Below are positions 1 to 24,400 of a stretch of DNA of 64,000 nucleotides, piece after piece. The notes under the pieces were generated by a model. That model searched no databases, had not been told where the DNA came from, and saw only the letters and a list, made by a program, of their open reading frames with translations. Location of the stretch: assembly GCA_017591395.1 (NCBI GenBank), contig WEDG01003403.1, positions 124,001 to 188,000 on the forward strand, given 5' to 3'. Origin of the DNA: Schistocephalus solidus. Lineage: Eukaryota > Platyhelminthes > Cestoda > Diphyllobothriidea > Diphyllobothriidae. A program made the translations under genes and the position numbers. How positions within the stretch are numbered: position 1 is the first letter of the stretch; every line of letters starts with the position of its first letter.

Positions 1-330
1 CGTGCGTGCTCTGTCGCCGGCAGCCAATCAGCGAGAGATGCACGTTGATTGACAGGTGCCGAGTCGCGGGCTGCTCCAGCGGTGAATCGACTAGGAGTGT
101 GAGGCGGACAGAAAGACGGCATGCTTACGTGACGGCGGCAGCGGCGGCGGGATCGGTTTCGATCCCATTTGAGTGGCAGGGCTATAGAGGCCACACCAAG
201 AAGCAGCCATGGCAACCGGAATCTTCATCCTGAGAGGACCGAGTTACCCTTTCAGTTGACAGCTTTCCGAGCCACGAATTTAAGCACGTCACCTTGTATA
301 TAACGAGGAGTGCGCTGGTGTTAACGTGGA
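1..330 (+). repeat. GC-rich segment ending in a dispersed repeat (family R)
   Basis: The first ~180 bases are GC-rich with no recognisable coding frame. From about 183 the text (AGGCCACACCAAGAAG, then CCGAGTTACCCTTTCAG and CCGAGCCACGAATTTAAG) recurs in diverged form at 45,020-45,145 and 45,340-45,500 in the same orientation. It is therefore a dispersed repeat of unknown class rather than a gene. Confidence 0.45.
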
Positions 331-2490
331 AACTGTGTCCGAAAAGTCGGTCTCTTCCGTCTTCCACACAAAGTTGACGACTTTGGTACTCACTTCAGCT
401 CCGAATATTTGACATGCGTTTATGTTTTTCGTGTATTCTACGAGCCAGTTTTGTGTGCATGTTCACCAAAAAATCATCACTAATTGATTTATTATTTCAA
501 TTGGCGATCACTCTACGAGGTTTAAAGTTCTGGACGGAATTTATAAACATTGGAATGTGTGGTTACAAACTTTGGAGACCTGTACTGATTATCTTTGGTG
601 CTGGTTTGGGGAAAACTTTCGAAGATGCCTCTGGTAGCTTTTTCCAATAGAATCTGTGGGGTTTTCAAGGGGAGGATTTTAGCAACTTATTAAGTCCTTT
701 CTGTGAAAACTAACTTGCATTACCTAAGCATCGCAAAATAAGTGAACCAATATATAGTACTAAGGTGAGGGGGTTTTTTTCGTGGACAATCGTCTTTGAT
801 GACTGATGAGATTAGAGGTGAAACGCCAGCATGCTTTGGTTTCGTAATTACCTTCAGATTATATTGGCCCCTAACAGCTTGTCTTGAAAACTTACTCAGG
901 TGTTTCATTCAATATTCTATGATCTGTTACGCTTACTGAAAATATGCAAAAGACCTGAAGACATTCCTTGTCAGTAGCAAAAAGCATAGACTCCGCAGAC
1001 ATCCACGTGCTTTTGTGGTCACTCCGTTCGATGTCTCCGGAGCAGGTCCACTATGACCGTTAAAGTCGGCTGAAAATGTCAGGATTTTAGGTGAATATGA
1101 GAGCCACACGTGGCTGCACGGCTGTCCAAAATCGAACTCTTGCTAGCCCCGACATGATGTGATATGGCAGGCGGGCTGAGCTGTCTGTGCTCTGTGGATT
1201 TTACATCCAGCTTCTTTTGTGTAGGGTGATTTGTTGTGCCAAGGTTCTCATTTTGTCTCAGAACCTCCATAACTAAATTCCTGTGGCGATAATCTGCCCC
1301 AAACTATTCTTTTTTGTAGGTTTGGTTGGTTTAGACTGAAGCCTGAGGTACCGACGAACTGTGTGGATGAACTATGTTGGAGTGGTCCTAGCTGCAGTAA
1401 GGTAAGTCATTGCTGTGTTGAAGCTCCAGGGTATCTGGCTGTTGACCGTGTCCCTGGATGTCATACTATCTCCCAACTAACCCACCTACGGTTTGCTTGC
1501 TCCCAAGCAATACTCCGGCTGTGACCTTTAAGCGCATGCCTGAGGAACCCACCTTCTTGCAACTGCCTTATAAGCACCTTTTATGGATCCTCTAAGAACC
1601 CTATCCAAGACGACCGTAGAGCTGAAAAGCTCCAGATGTCAGCGACAGAGAACAGATATATGTAACCCCGCGAACTATCTTCCTGCTAGGGGCACTCCTA
1701 GTGCGTTAAAATAGGCATGCAGTGCGGATACGGATTTTTTTGAAATTTTAACTTTTTAAGAACAGTGTGTTTCCTCTCCAGCAAAACCCCTGTTACCACC
1801 ATTTCAGTATTGTATGCGGTCTTGTATCATAGTTCCGGGGGTAAGCCTATCCCTCTGCTACCATGACAACTCTCCCCTGAGAATGGCACCTCTTTGCGTC
1901 GGCGCTGGTGCAGTTGGCAGTATTGAATGCATTTGGCCATGCCGCTGTTGTTTAAGGCTGTGGTGTGGTGTGTCTGTGCGCTGCTGATGGCTTCCTACGA
2001 TTAGCATCACTAATCTTCTACGTGGCAGGGTCATCACCGCTCATCCGAGTCTTTGAGGCGCGCAGGAAAATCTGTCTGCAAGCACTGGCATGTGTGTCTT
2101 CTCACTTTCGTGCGCGTGTGAGCGCGCGCGTGCGCGCTCGGCAAACATAGACGGATGGACGACGCATTACTTCTGTTCGCGATGGTGCCATCAGTGAGAG
2201 AGGCTTGATGACGAGAAGTCCCCGGCTTTTGGAACGAAATTCGTCTTAGGGCGTGGTCCGGCAGATTGAACATGATTCCAGAGACCCTCAATCGACTTTG
2301 CAGAGTGGTGATTTAGGCATGCTTTCTAGTTACATTTCTAAGCGATTGATGGAGCCCAGTCCCGGGGGCGACTCCTTGGCCCGTAGTTGTCCATTCTTCC
2401 GTTGAGCTGAGTTTACATGATACTTCTGGTCTACCTAGCCGTGCCTCGAAAGACAATGGACTGCCGATACAGGTGAAAATGAGAGTCCCA
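331..2490. other. no gene recognised
   Basis: I read both strands for the missing 5' exons of the TMEM144 gene and found none with convincing splice sites plus family motifs. There is one alternating GC/TG-rich patch near 2,105-2,140. The rest looks like ordinary non-coding DNA. Confidence 0.5.
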
Positions 2491-2500
2491 GGAACTAATT

Positions 2501-2644
2501 GAGAAGAAGTAGATGTAATAGTTGGGACAAGAGCTTTATTCGGATTCCAACTCGATATACGGTCTCTGAAGATGGGTTCCAGTTGGGATCGGAAACATCA
2601 GGCGAATAAAACTCTTTTCCCAACTATTACATCTACTTCTTCTC
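2501..2644. repeat. Penelope-like element tail folded into a 41-bp hairpin
   Basis: Positions 2,501-2,541 and 2,604-2,644 are inverted repeats of 41 nt with two mismatches; the outer part, GAGAAGAAGTAGATG, is identical. The right arm (CTACTTCTTCTC end) is the same tail seen at 6,360-6,402, downstream of a Penelope-like coding fragment. The structure is therefore a tail joined to an inverted copy of itself. The loop (2,542-2,603) holds a hammerhead-like motif. Inverted tails at insertion junctions are known for Penelope-like elements. Confidence 0.6.
2562..2603 (+). ncRNA. hammerhead-like motif in Penelope-like tail
   Basis: The order is GUCU, core CUGAAGA, a six-pair stem II (GGUUCC/GGGAUC with G-U pairs), GAAA, CAUC, then AGGC. 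GUCU and AGGC can form stem I with one G-U. The core fits CUGANGA...GAAA, where position 7 may vary. There are unpaired bases next to the core at the foot of stem II, and stem III is only A-U plus a mismatch, so activity is doubtful. Confidence 0.4.
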
Positions 2645-2649
2645 AGACA

Positions 2650-5190
2650 ATGAATCCTTTCCATCTAACAGACTGAATACGTTTCAATGGGAGGCTGTGA
2701 GATCTCCCGAAACATGCCTTAATACTTTTAAACATGTCCTCTTATTCGGTCCTCCCTGTTTGGGCCTTCAAGTGCTCTGAAATCTAGATTACAGCTTGAA
2801 TTTTCGTCCAAGTTTGATTATGTCCTACTGTTCGACATCGCTAGTAGCCTTTGTTATGTTGCCTATTTTATCTCTTTTTTATACCCTATTAGAATAAGAT
2901 AATGGTGGAATTTAATTACGTCATAAATTTTGTGACCTCCAATTCAACTTCAAGCTGTCATTCCAGTTATAAAACCAGAGGTCCGGTAGCACTTCAACCG
3001 TCTTTACTGACGGTGTCCACCGTGCGCCCCGCAGTGTAGCGCGCACAGGTTTGGTGATCTGAACAACGTTATAGTGGTGGCAGACGTTTGCAGCATCTGT
3101 CAAACTCTCCTTCTCTCACCGGAGCCCATCGTCATGACAGACAAGACGACCCGGGGACCGGATCGGGCGCAGTGGAGAGGTTCAATAATGAAACAGCCTT
3201 GGAGGATCGAATGTGAGGGGTACATGAACGGCAAGGAATGTTGATCCAACGTGTGGATGGGCACGGTGTGAAGAAGGGAGAAGGAAGTTGTATAGGTGAG
3301 TGACTTCCAATGACACCGAGACCTAATCCTGCGTGATTAGGGCTACACAGCATTATTCAGCCATGTGGGGGAGAGGGTTACTCTCCACACGCAACTCTTA
3401 CCGTGGCAGTGTGAAGTGGATCAAGTGATCCAGCTCGTTACACAGTTCTTGAGTGGGCGGCTTTTGAATAGCGTTGGAGATGCCCGGTTGTCGCTTTAAT
3501 TAGAATCTTAGATGCAGAATTTGGATCCACCGCATGGACGGTGCCCACCTGCGTTGCATAATTTGACTTCTCGTTACCTTATTTTCTGTTATTAGGAGCC
3601 ATTTCGACGTAAGTTCAACTGATTGAGTTGCTGACGGCCTTTGCACACGCCCACTATCTTCACAGCTTACTAAACCACTGATTTTATGCAGATGCAATGG
3701 CCGTTGTCGGTTGGACAAGTGGCCACGACAACTTATGACATCGCTATACTCTGCCTGTTTCGCCATCTTTGCTTTATTACGATCTATTCCGAGAAAACGG
3801 TGTCTCAATATCGCGTAGTAGTCTATCTCAGAGCAGACTCCTGCCGCCCAACAATGCACACTCTAAAAGCCGCTTTCTCTCGTGGACGTATGAGGACGGA
3901 GCTAAACCACCCATTCCCCCTAACCAAATTCCACTTTGGATAATGAAGCCTATACTTACCGCTGCATGACTGCATACTGGACCGGACAGTCCTGAGGGCT
4001 CATCCAGACAGTGGTGGTGATACTAGCGGCCAGAGCCACCTGTAATTATTTTCTGCTTCTCAGTCAGAAAAAACGTTGTGGACAGCAGAATCCGAAGAAT
4101 CTTTTCATTCGATAGCATCTGAGTCTACTTACACTTATTCATCATGAGCCAAAGGAAAGTGGCTTCTCAACTAATTTTGTCTGAAGGATTTCTTGACCAA
4201 CCTATCTTTTGACAGTGTCTTGTCCAGCTAAGTAGAGCTAAGAAATGCGTGACTTCGGGACCTTTTTCGTGAAGTTATCCTGTGACTACGATCTAAAGAC
4301 AAAATCGAGCTGCTGACTCTATCAAGCTCTGCGCCTTTGAACAAGCTGCGTTGGATGAACACGCAATCGCTTCGGTGATGAGTGAAAAGACCTCAAATGT
4401 TCGACTAAAAAGAAAGACAGATGAATAGCTTTACTCACCCTTGTCTGCTGGGCACCGACAAACGTGTAGGGGGGAAGCGATAGTCGACTCAAGGTCATTC
4501 ACCCGCCTTCCTCTCCGCCTTACCAAGAGCGGAGAGACGGTTTTCGGATTAGTGGATTCTAGGACCTGGTGTGAACCCAGCAGTTGCCGCAGGTGAAATG
4601 GTGTCGACTAGGTAAACAAAAGCGAGGCGCAGGCCGGGAACTTTAAAGTGACCGCTGGTGTCCGTTTATTTACTCTCGGTCTACCGTGTTCACCATCTTT
4701 GACCAGGCACGCGCACAAAAGGCCACAGTTGCTTACAAGGTGGTTGTTCGTTTTCTTTATTTGAGTGTCTTGACGATGAGTTCAACCACGCAACCTTTAT
4801 CGTGCTGTTGATTTGGTCCTGGCCATCTTGACTAACAGTTCTATTGACGCTTGGTAACTACCCTCGCGTGCCATGGTTGGTTTGATACCGTCGACCGTTA
4901 GTTACTTCATCTTACTCTGTAGTGTTTAAGTAGCTTTTTTTGAGGCAGTCAGCATCTCGCATAACACATTCCGTGCCCTGATCGAGCCCCTGGATTTTGT
5001 ACAGCACGGCCCATTTAGGGGACACTCTAAATCCTAACAGTTCAGTTAACACTAACCCCCAACTTGATCCAAAACCGAACCATGACAGTAAACTCAACCC
5101 TAACCTTACACCTAACCCTGCGCCTCAAAGGAATAATTTTTCATAATGTCATATGCTAAGCAGGTGCTCAGTTACTAATAAATACGAATA
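2650..5190. other. no gene recognised; weak repeat remnants
   Basis: There is no convincing exon. At 2,985-3,065 a short stretch around GGTGTCCACCGTGCGCCCC resembles one end of the ~350-bp repeat family P found at 34.6 and 46.5 kb. At 5,040-5,130 there is a CCCTAACC-like degenerate tract of the type found inside the foldback elements. Confidence 0.4.
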
Positions 5191-5230
5191 TAATTTATGG
5201 AAGCCATCGTAAGCAGAAAATTTTCTGTGT

Positions 5231-5377
5231 ATCAAGATAACTTTCCATGTGCTCGGCAATTCTCGTCTGAAGCAGTCTTCCGGTTTCTCCGACGTAGTTG
5301 CTTTGCCCGCAACTGCACCAGATCCGATAAACAACTCCAAATGTTTCTTGCCGTGGCAGTGGGTTCTTTGGTCAAGT
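5231..5377 (-). pseudogene. Penelope-like element GIY-YIG endonuclease fragment (minus copy)
   Basis: The minus strand reads an uninterrupted frame of about 49 codons. It contains PLPRQETFGVVYRIWCSCG, then NYVGETGRLLQTRIAEH. This is the start of the GIY-YIG endonuclease domain found C-terminal to the reverse transcriptase in Penelope-like elements: GVVY stands for GIY, NYVG for YIG, and the ETGR...TRI..H residues follow. The domain nicks target DNA during retrotransposition. Only about 50 residues are present and no reverse transcriptase lies upstream, so it is a relic. A second, more damaged copy lies in the opposite orientation at 5,473-6,113. Confidence 0.75.
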
Positions 5378-5472
5378 ATTGAACTTCAACAGCAACCATG
5401 TTACTTAGCCACAAACACAGTTGGATAAGGACGCTAGATAGGCGTGTTGAGACAAACTGCAGTTAACCTGAA

Positions 5473-6113
5473 GACAAGGTTGCCGAACTACAATATCTTC
5501 GACGGGTGCTCCGAAAAAATGGCTACCCGCGCCACTTCGTCAACCGGTGCATGCGCAAACGGGACGAACGACAAAATCGCACCGAAACTAGATATAGGCG
5601 AGTGATTCCATACGTCAAAAACGTCTCGTTGACCGTCAGCCGCCTTCTCGCGCCACTTGGAGTCACACACAGACCAGAGGCCCCATCCGGCAGAAGGTAA
5701 TGAGACCAAAGGATCCACTTCCACGGCAAGAAACATCTGGAGTTGTTTATCGGAGCTGGTGCAGTTGCAAGCAAAGCAACTACTTTGGATAAACTGGAAG
5801 ACTGCTTCTGACGCGAATTGCCGAACACGCGGCAGCATTGAGGCGAAATGACGCCAATTCTCATGTCACGGCTCATTCGGTGAAAACCGCCCACAAATTC
5901 AAGTTCGAAGAAACCGAAATTCTCGCAAGAGGTGATAATCGCGCGAGCCGCGAGATGCTTGAATCATGGTTTACAGGCCCCCAGTTTATTAACAAGTGCA
6001 ATGACCTAGCCAGCCCATATTTGGTGTCGAGACTCAGGTTGGCCAGAGCAATCGGTCACTTGGGGAGCGTCCAGGCGAACACATTTTCCAACGCCAGTGA
6101 GCCAGCTGGCTGA
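5473..6113 (+). pseudogene. Penelope-like element C-terminal fragment (GIY-YIG), disrupted
   Basis: Frame one (5,473-5,700) reads NGYPRHFVNRCMRK, then IPYVKNV and RLLAPLGVTHRP, the region linking reverse transcriptase to endonuclease in Penelope-like elements. The frame shifts near 5,690-5,697. The endonuclease continues as PLPRQETSGVVYRSWCSC and NYFG, hits a TAA at 5,790-5,792 where Glu stands in the minus copy, then resumes as TGRLLLTRIAEH. The tail HKFKFEETEILARGDNRAS and WFTGPQFINKCND completes the domain. Frameshift plus stop means it is dead. No reverse transcriptase catalytic motif is visible upstream, so it is a 5'-truncated insertion. Confidence 0.8.
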
Positions 6114-6412
6114 GCAATCATCACGCTACCCGGCAACACGGGGACGAAATTTCAGCGGATAGCGACCCGCATGCCGCCCATCAAACAATTAACGCTCTAG
6201 AGCTCAGTCGTCATCGCTGAAGGGGGAGCCTTTAATTTCCGTAGGCGTGAAGTAGCATAGCGGCGGCATCCTATAAATACTGCAACTCCCTGTACATGAA
6301 GTACCGGTGTCTGATACTGTTTCAGACGATGGGTTCGTGTCGGAATCCGAAACGCCAGGCGACTAAAACTCTTGTCTCGACTATCGCATCTACTTCTTCT
6401 CAAGTAGCAATC
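6114..6412 (+). repeat. 3' tail of the Penelope-like element
   Basis: This segment directly follows the endonuclease fragment. It ends in AAAACTCTTGTCTCGACTA and CATCTACTTCTTCTC, matching the right arm of the hairpin at 2.6 kb. It is read as the 3' end or pseudo-LTR of the same insertion. Confidence 0.6.
6319..6360 (+). ncRNA. degenerate hammerhead-like motif in Penelope-like tail
   Basis: CAGACGA stands where CUGANGA is expected, so U4 is changed. It is followed by a stem II (GGGUUC/GGAAUCC), GAAA, CGCC and AGGC. Stem I pairing (GUUU/AGGC) relies on G-U pairs. The layout matches the motifs at 2,562 and 22,611, but the altered core suggests it is inactive. Confidence 0.35.
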
Positions 6413-6419
6413 ACTTTTT

Positions 6420-6812
6420 GATTAATATAGTCTGGTACAATTTGCCCTGCGACGAATTCTGACCACCGAGCACCCTTATTTCGCCAAATGAGAGAGATTT
6501 TACAGTTCGAGCCCTGTCTTGTGCAAAGACCCTCTCGACTGCATCTTCAGATGTCATGTTTTAATGAATGTCTTCTTTTCTATCTTCCTGTTGGCTTTGG
6601 ATTTCCCCATCAGTCCTGATATTTCTCATATATCCCGTTTCAAGGCTCATAGCATGCAGTTGTACCTGTCAGAAAGAAAAAAAGATGTGCGGAAGCGAAT
6701 TTTTCCTTCCACCTAAATTATTATTGCACCTTTCGTGATTGTGATTGGTCCGTTTTGTCTGCTAACACCCTGTTATTTAGTGTTGACCTTCATTTTTCTG
6801 CTTCCATCCTAG
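6420..6812. other. presumed intron/upstream DNA, no exon seen
   Basis: AT-rich sequence leading into a pyrimidine-rich acceptor (CTTCCATCCTAG) at 6,801-6,812. No coding frame continuing the TMEM144 protein upstream was found here. Confidence 0.5.
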
Positions 6813-19334
<12,522 letters not shown>

Positions 19335-19354
19335 AGTCGCTCTTTTCTTCTCGT

Positions 19355-19375
19355 CCCCCCCCCCCCCCCCCCCCC
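19355..19375 (+). repeat. poly-C run (21 nt)
   Basis: Twenty-one consecutive C residues 20 bases after the TMEM144 stop codon. Confidence 0.95.
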
Positions 19376-22300
19376 TCGGGGTCGATGCTGGCCCAGTTTA
19401 CAGCTTCTCGGCATCCTCTTTTGCAATCTGACTACTGTTATGTTCTTGTAAAAAGAATTTGACATTTCTATTCAGTCTTTTTGGAATCTGAGAAAAGTGA
19501 CTGAAGCATTAAGCAACACCTGGTCCACCTAGTTATCTGTCCCTCAGGTTTACGAGGTCAGGGCGAGAAGATGGAGATTACCTGTGACTCTGTATTGTAG
19601 GATAGGCGTACAAGGTAGAAAACAGTGTGCTCACAAAAGCTTAGAAGCCAAGGCGTCTGTTGCATATCTTTTTGTCAGCTAAGCAACTTTGCATCAACTG
19701 GCTCCCCCTCAGCAGTCGATTCACTCCTTCCTCTACGCTTGGGTGTCATCTCCGCTCATCACTAAGCTGAATCTGTCAGAGTGCGGTGTCAAGACTGTTC
19801 CTGCTTATCTTTTCGGCCTGCTGCCATTGTCGTATCATTTGCGCCGGGTCCTCACTACGTCTGAATCAACATTGTCGATATGACCCAGTATTGTATTCAA
19901 TAAGCTCACCAACCATATGCGTTTTGAACAGTTATCCTGAACCATGCCAGAGGAAAAAATGCACGGAAAGCTGTGCCCCTTTTTCATTGAAGAATTGTGT
20001 GTATTTTTGGCCTCCATTCAGGTTGGCTGTAATTCTATCCTATCAGCTTCAGAAAGGCTTAAAAGAACTGAGTAACTTCTTGCAGATATGAATTAATCAG
20101 GGTCCGAATAGGAACACTGGCCACATCCAGTGCTTCCTTACGAGATCGACTGACTTTTTTTGGGGAATACGGACATTTCTAGTTTAAGCCGGTGCCTTTG
20201 CGGCTATAAGACTACGTTGTCTACTACACTGTCATCTCACTACAAAGACAAATGGTAGCGTTGGGGATGGAGGGTGGGGAGACTGCACAGTTTGGTTGAA
20301 AGTTTTTACTCAAGCCATCAGCAGTACTATGTTATACATTTTGTAGATAAGCCGAGCTAGACCATGCTCTCGAATTCCATCTATGCGAAATGACTGGCAG
20401 TGGAGTAACCTTTTCCAGCCGTCCTAGGCAGCCGTTATCGACCGGCGACCACGCATTTGCAGCGACGGCAAGCAAGAAGTCCTGCTTTCAGGTAATTGCT
20501 TATGCCCGGATAAAATGCGGTATTTTCAGGCTCTGTGTGTTTGAATGTTCACAAATAGTAAGGCTTTCCTCTGGAATGTGAGCTCTAACCGTCATTACTC
20601 ATGGCCTATAGATTAGATTATATATCTCTCGTCCAATTCTACCGGGCTCACTAATAAATCTGTCGCGCTAGGAGCCGTGACATGCAAGGTAATGACAGAA
20701 AATGCACTGAGGGGCAGGCTGTAAGGGCCCCTTCTTAACGCAACCTTCATGGCAGTCTCACAGAAGTGAGATCCGAGACGTTCTTATAGTAGCCCGCTGC
20801 AAGTATTGGGGACCAAATCGTGTGTGAGACGCGTAGACGGGTTGCTTACCTTTGTCAGCCCTTGTGTCTGAACCACTTCTGTTCGTCTCGACATGGCACT
20901 GCCGTCGCAGCGAGCTGTGTGTGGAAGGATATGGTGTAGTAGGCGCTGTGCAAGTCAATTTCAATTCACTGCTGCGAACGCACATCGTGGGACAGAGAAT
21001 GATGTCGCTCGTGACGGTCGAACTAGCATGGACACGACTTATAAATACAGCCTGAAATAGGTCAACAATGCACGCTTCTTGCTGAAGGTTGATGACACAG
21101 GTTAAAACTGTTAATTTCAAGAGTTTGCCTTATTTAACCTTATTCTAGTAGAAAAAAAAAGCAGTGTGCATAACAACCCTCGCAGTCCTGACGCCACCTG
21201 CTCGGTACACCAAACGAAAATCAAGGCGTGAAATCGCCGTACGAAGCTGTCACTCGATGCACAGCCTAACGTCCACTAAAAGGTCCTGTTGCTGAAAGTA
21301 GCGTATTTTCGGCCCATTCTCACGAGATTTTTGACAATTTTAGTTCAAAATCCATTAGCAAAAATCCCTTCCAAATCTCGCTCATTCCAAGCACACATGG
21401 GCACATGCGACTTTATTTAATGGTAAAATAATTGATCCGTGTAGCAACAGTAACTGGTGCGGTATTGGTGATTTATATTTTCTGATCATACTGATGACTG
21501 AGCGAGTACTTCTAGGGATTGGATAACGTCAGCAAAGCAACAACTGCTGGTCTGCTATATGATAGACGCCTCGGACGTGGCGCTGACTGACCATAATTTC
21601 CCAGGCCACCATTGCCCAGGTGGGCTTTTTGACTGTCACTATATAGTCAGCCGATATACCATGACGACGTGACCCTCCATGTTTACGATAACGATTTTGA
21701 AAACCGTGGGCAAGGACTTGACTTTCTACTAATTCTGTGCAGCCAGGTCGCTAGTTGTTTTAGAGAAATATTCACGTACTGTTCGAAATTGCTATACACT
21801 CACCAAAACCGCTTCCACCGACACCGTTGAGAAATAAATCACCTTCAGAAAAGCCCTCGCGATCCCCAAGATCACGGCAAATTCAAATTCAACCTCTTGA
21901 TATCGGCCAAAATCGTGAGATTTTATCCAAAAACACGTACATTCAATTTCCTTGTGGGCTGAGATCTTCCAGTCGATGGCCGATCTCCTGAACTATCAGC
22001 CAAAATTCTGATGAGCCTTTTCTATTAGGAGAGATTAAGTTGTACCGTAAAATCGATCACCGTGCAGCACAATCCTATTATTCTTCAGATAGCCTGGGAT
22101 GTAGTTGTTTCAGTTCACATCTCTTTAGTCTTCTATGCTAAATGCAGCGGATAAAAGTTTCTTCTTAACAGTACGCATTTCTTCTATTGACTTTCAACTC
22201 CCCTATACATGCGTTAGAAAACTTAAACAAATGTATTCTTTTTATGCTAGTTTGATAAATAACCACGTCACCTTCAAATTTGTGTTCAAAAAAACTGTCA

Positions 22301-22550
22301 TTCAGTTGTAACAATGTTTATATTTGTGAGATTTTTAAGACTTTGAAATGTCCACTCAGCCAGTGTCGACTCTGTCCTCTTATTAACGCTCCCCATGAAG
22401 CATGCAACATACAACACATCCATTGTAAAATTATATGATAATTATATGAGTGTTTCTGTTATGTCAGAGGAGAATGTGTGCTAGTCCTTACAGGGAAAGC
22501 ATACGACGGGTAGACTGAAAATACTAAGAGTAGAGAAAATGCGATTCCCA
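19376..22550. other. no gene recognised
   Basis: Positions 20,390-20,491 read as 34 open codons from ATG to a CAG/GTAATT donor-like site but match nothing known. A 120-codon minus-strand frame at 20,758-21,120 is Ser/Thr-rich and unrecognised. Otherwise ordinary non-coding sequence. Confidence 0.4.
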
Positions 22551-22554
22551 GGTG

Positions 22555-22690
22555 GTAAGTCAGAAGAAGAAGAAGAAGAAGGAGCGTTCACCGTGAGAGG
22601 TAAATTGTTTGTCTGACGTTTCGAGTATTTGTTTCGTCTACTCATCTTCAGAGACTGGAGAGTCATGCTCTCACTTCCAATTATATGCCG
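22555..22690 (-). repeat. Penelope-like element tail remnant
   Basis: On the minus strand: CAGTCTCTGAAGATGAG, then CTCGAAACGTCAGACAAAC, followed by a run of TTC triplets (22,563-22,581). The CGAAACGTC core is typical of Penelope-like tails. No coding part remains. Confidence 0.5.
22611..22656 (-). ncRNA. hammerhead-like motif, best-paired Penelope-tail copy
   Basis: On the minus strand: GUCU, core CUGAAGA, U, stem II GAGUA/UACUC with an 11-nt loop, GAAA, CGUC, AGAC. GUCU and AGAC pair perfectly (stem I). Stem III would be A-U and C-G with no loop, as in minimal hammerheads that act as dimers. One unpaired U lies at the foot of stem II. Confidence 0.5.
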
Positions 22691-22699
22691 CTGTTCGCA

Positions 22700-24400
22700 T
22701 AGCTCCTGACCTGTCAACACTGGCTGTGTTGTGGCAAATGCTCAAATACAAAGGCAGTTTGGGCTCATTTGGATATAAAATTTGAAGATGGGATTTGTCA
22801 CCAAATAGGTACAAGAAAGAACGTTCTTGCTCAGGTTTTCTATAAAATATATTTGAATTAATAAAGGCATTGCAAATCACTGAAAAATGCCTCCTCATTA
22901 AGTCATATTTTTTACCAAGTGCGATTTTTTTAGCCGGTCGAAAAGATATACTTTAAAATGCCGGCATCCTGATGCATCTGACTTATTTTATGATTGTACT
23001 GCAGGATTATCGGTATTAAAACTTCGCTTAGGTACTCTTTCCTAATCGAAAACGAATTTCAAAAGTTCGGTTTTCATTTCCTGAGATTGGTCACTGCTTG
23101 TAGATCATTGTGTCCCGTGTGCCAGGGGGGAAACATTCTAAACGAAGTGTATCTTCGGGAAGTTGAGAGATCTACAATATCGATTTGCTACCCAGGGCTC
23201 ATCTTTGTTTTACTGCTCATTTCAGACGTTCTCTAGCGCAAATTCCACTGCAGTACTTCAATTACCATTCTTAAATTGGCTAAAGACAATTTTTAATGGG
23301 TTCACAAACCACCTAAAGTTCATATGAGCGATAAAGTTAAATGCCACACCTACGGAGTGGATTTCCCCGCTAATATCTTTCTGACAACCTCCAACAATTT
23401 CGACGCCCCAAGGGTTGTGGGACAGAGAAAAAGTAGAGTACTGTTTCTTCTCAAAGTGACTGCCCTACTCAGTCATTGATACTGCGAAGTTAGCGAAAAT
23501 TCCTGGATGGTTGATGAAACAGAAACTTGAGCCAGCCCAAAATGCTGACCTCACTTTATATCAATAGCTCGGTTGATGTTCAACACACTGGTCGGATTTA
23601 CAGCTCAGTCCTGAGACCTGATCATAAGCACTGTCGTGGGGTCGGTCCTCCAAACCTCTTATCTAACCGATCTTTGCCTCATGGCCTTCGAGGAAAAAAG
23701 GGGCAGACCTGATAGTGGCGCAGATGTTGACCAACATACACTTTGACGTTTGAGAGGAGAAAACCAAATTACGACAGGCAAGAACTAAAGTAGGATCCTT
23801 GGGCATGAGACAGCACAGTTATTAATTCTGGTACTGTTGGAGTTGGATTACCATTTCGTGCGGCGTCTGATAGAAATAAGTGAAGTAGGCGCGCGCTAAG
23901 CATCAATATGCCTGGAATGCGGAGCCCAAGTCGCTGCGTTAGGGAGTCAAATCTAGCACGAACTGCCATACTTTTCCAAACAAGGCAAAATTGCGTAGGA
24001 AAATAGTGAGTTTCGTACAATAATTAACAAAAAATCTTATGATTAGTTTCATTTTTCAGGAGACCTCCAGCCGTAAAAGTGGGCCGCTAACCTCGACCCC
24101 ATTGTAACTTTAAGAAGATATAATAATTGCTGCTATTTGTTTGTAAGTAGCAAACGTTTTACACATATTTAAATATGGAGAAAAAATTCGGCACCTGCCA
24201 CTGTAATTTATCAGTTATAGCTTCTGCCCTGATTCTCCAGTCTGTCTTTCGATGTATTCAGAAGAAAACAAAAAATGCAACTTGAGGGGGGAAACTGGCC
24301 TATAAACTACGTCTTTGCTCCATGCGATCGGCTGGGCCGATAATCACGCGCCTCTCATGCGTCCTTGAGTTCCGCTGGGAAGCGCTTGTTTGGAGAGGAG
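22700..24400. other. no gene recognised
   Basis: AT-rich, both strands; no motifs or splice-flanked frames. Confidence 0.45.

Noticed and set aside
1895..1935. Candidate missing TMEM144 exon (VGAGAVGS)
   Set aside because: Only a few residues resemble the family, and no acceptable donor or acceptor flanks them.
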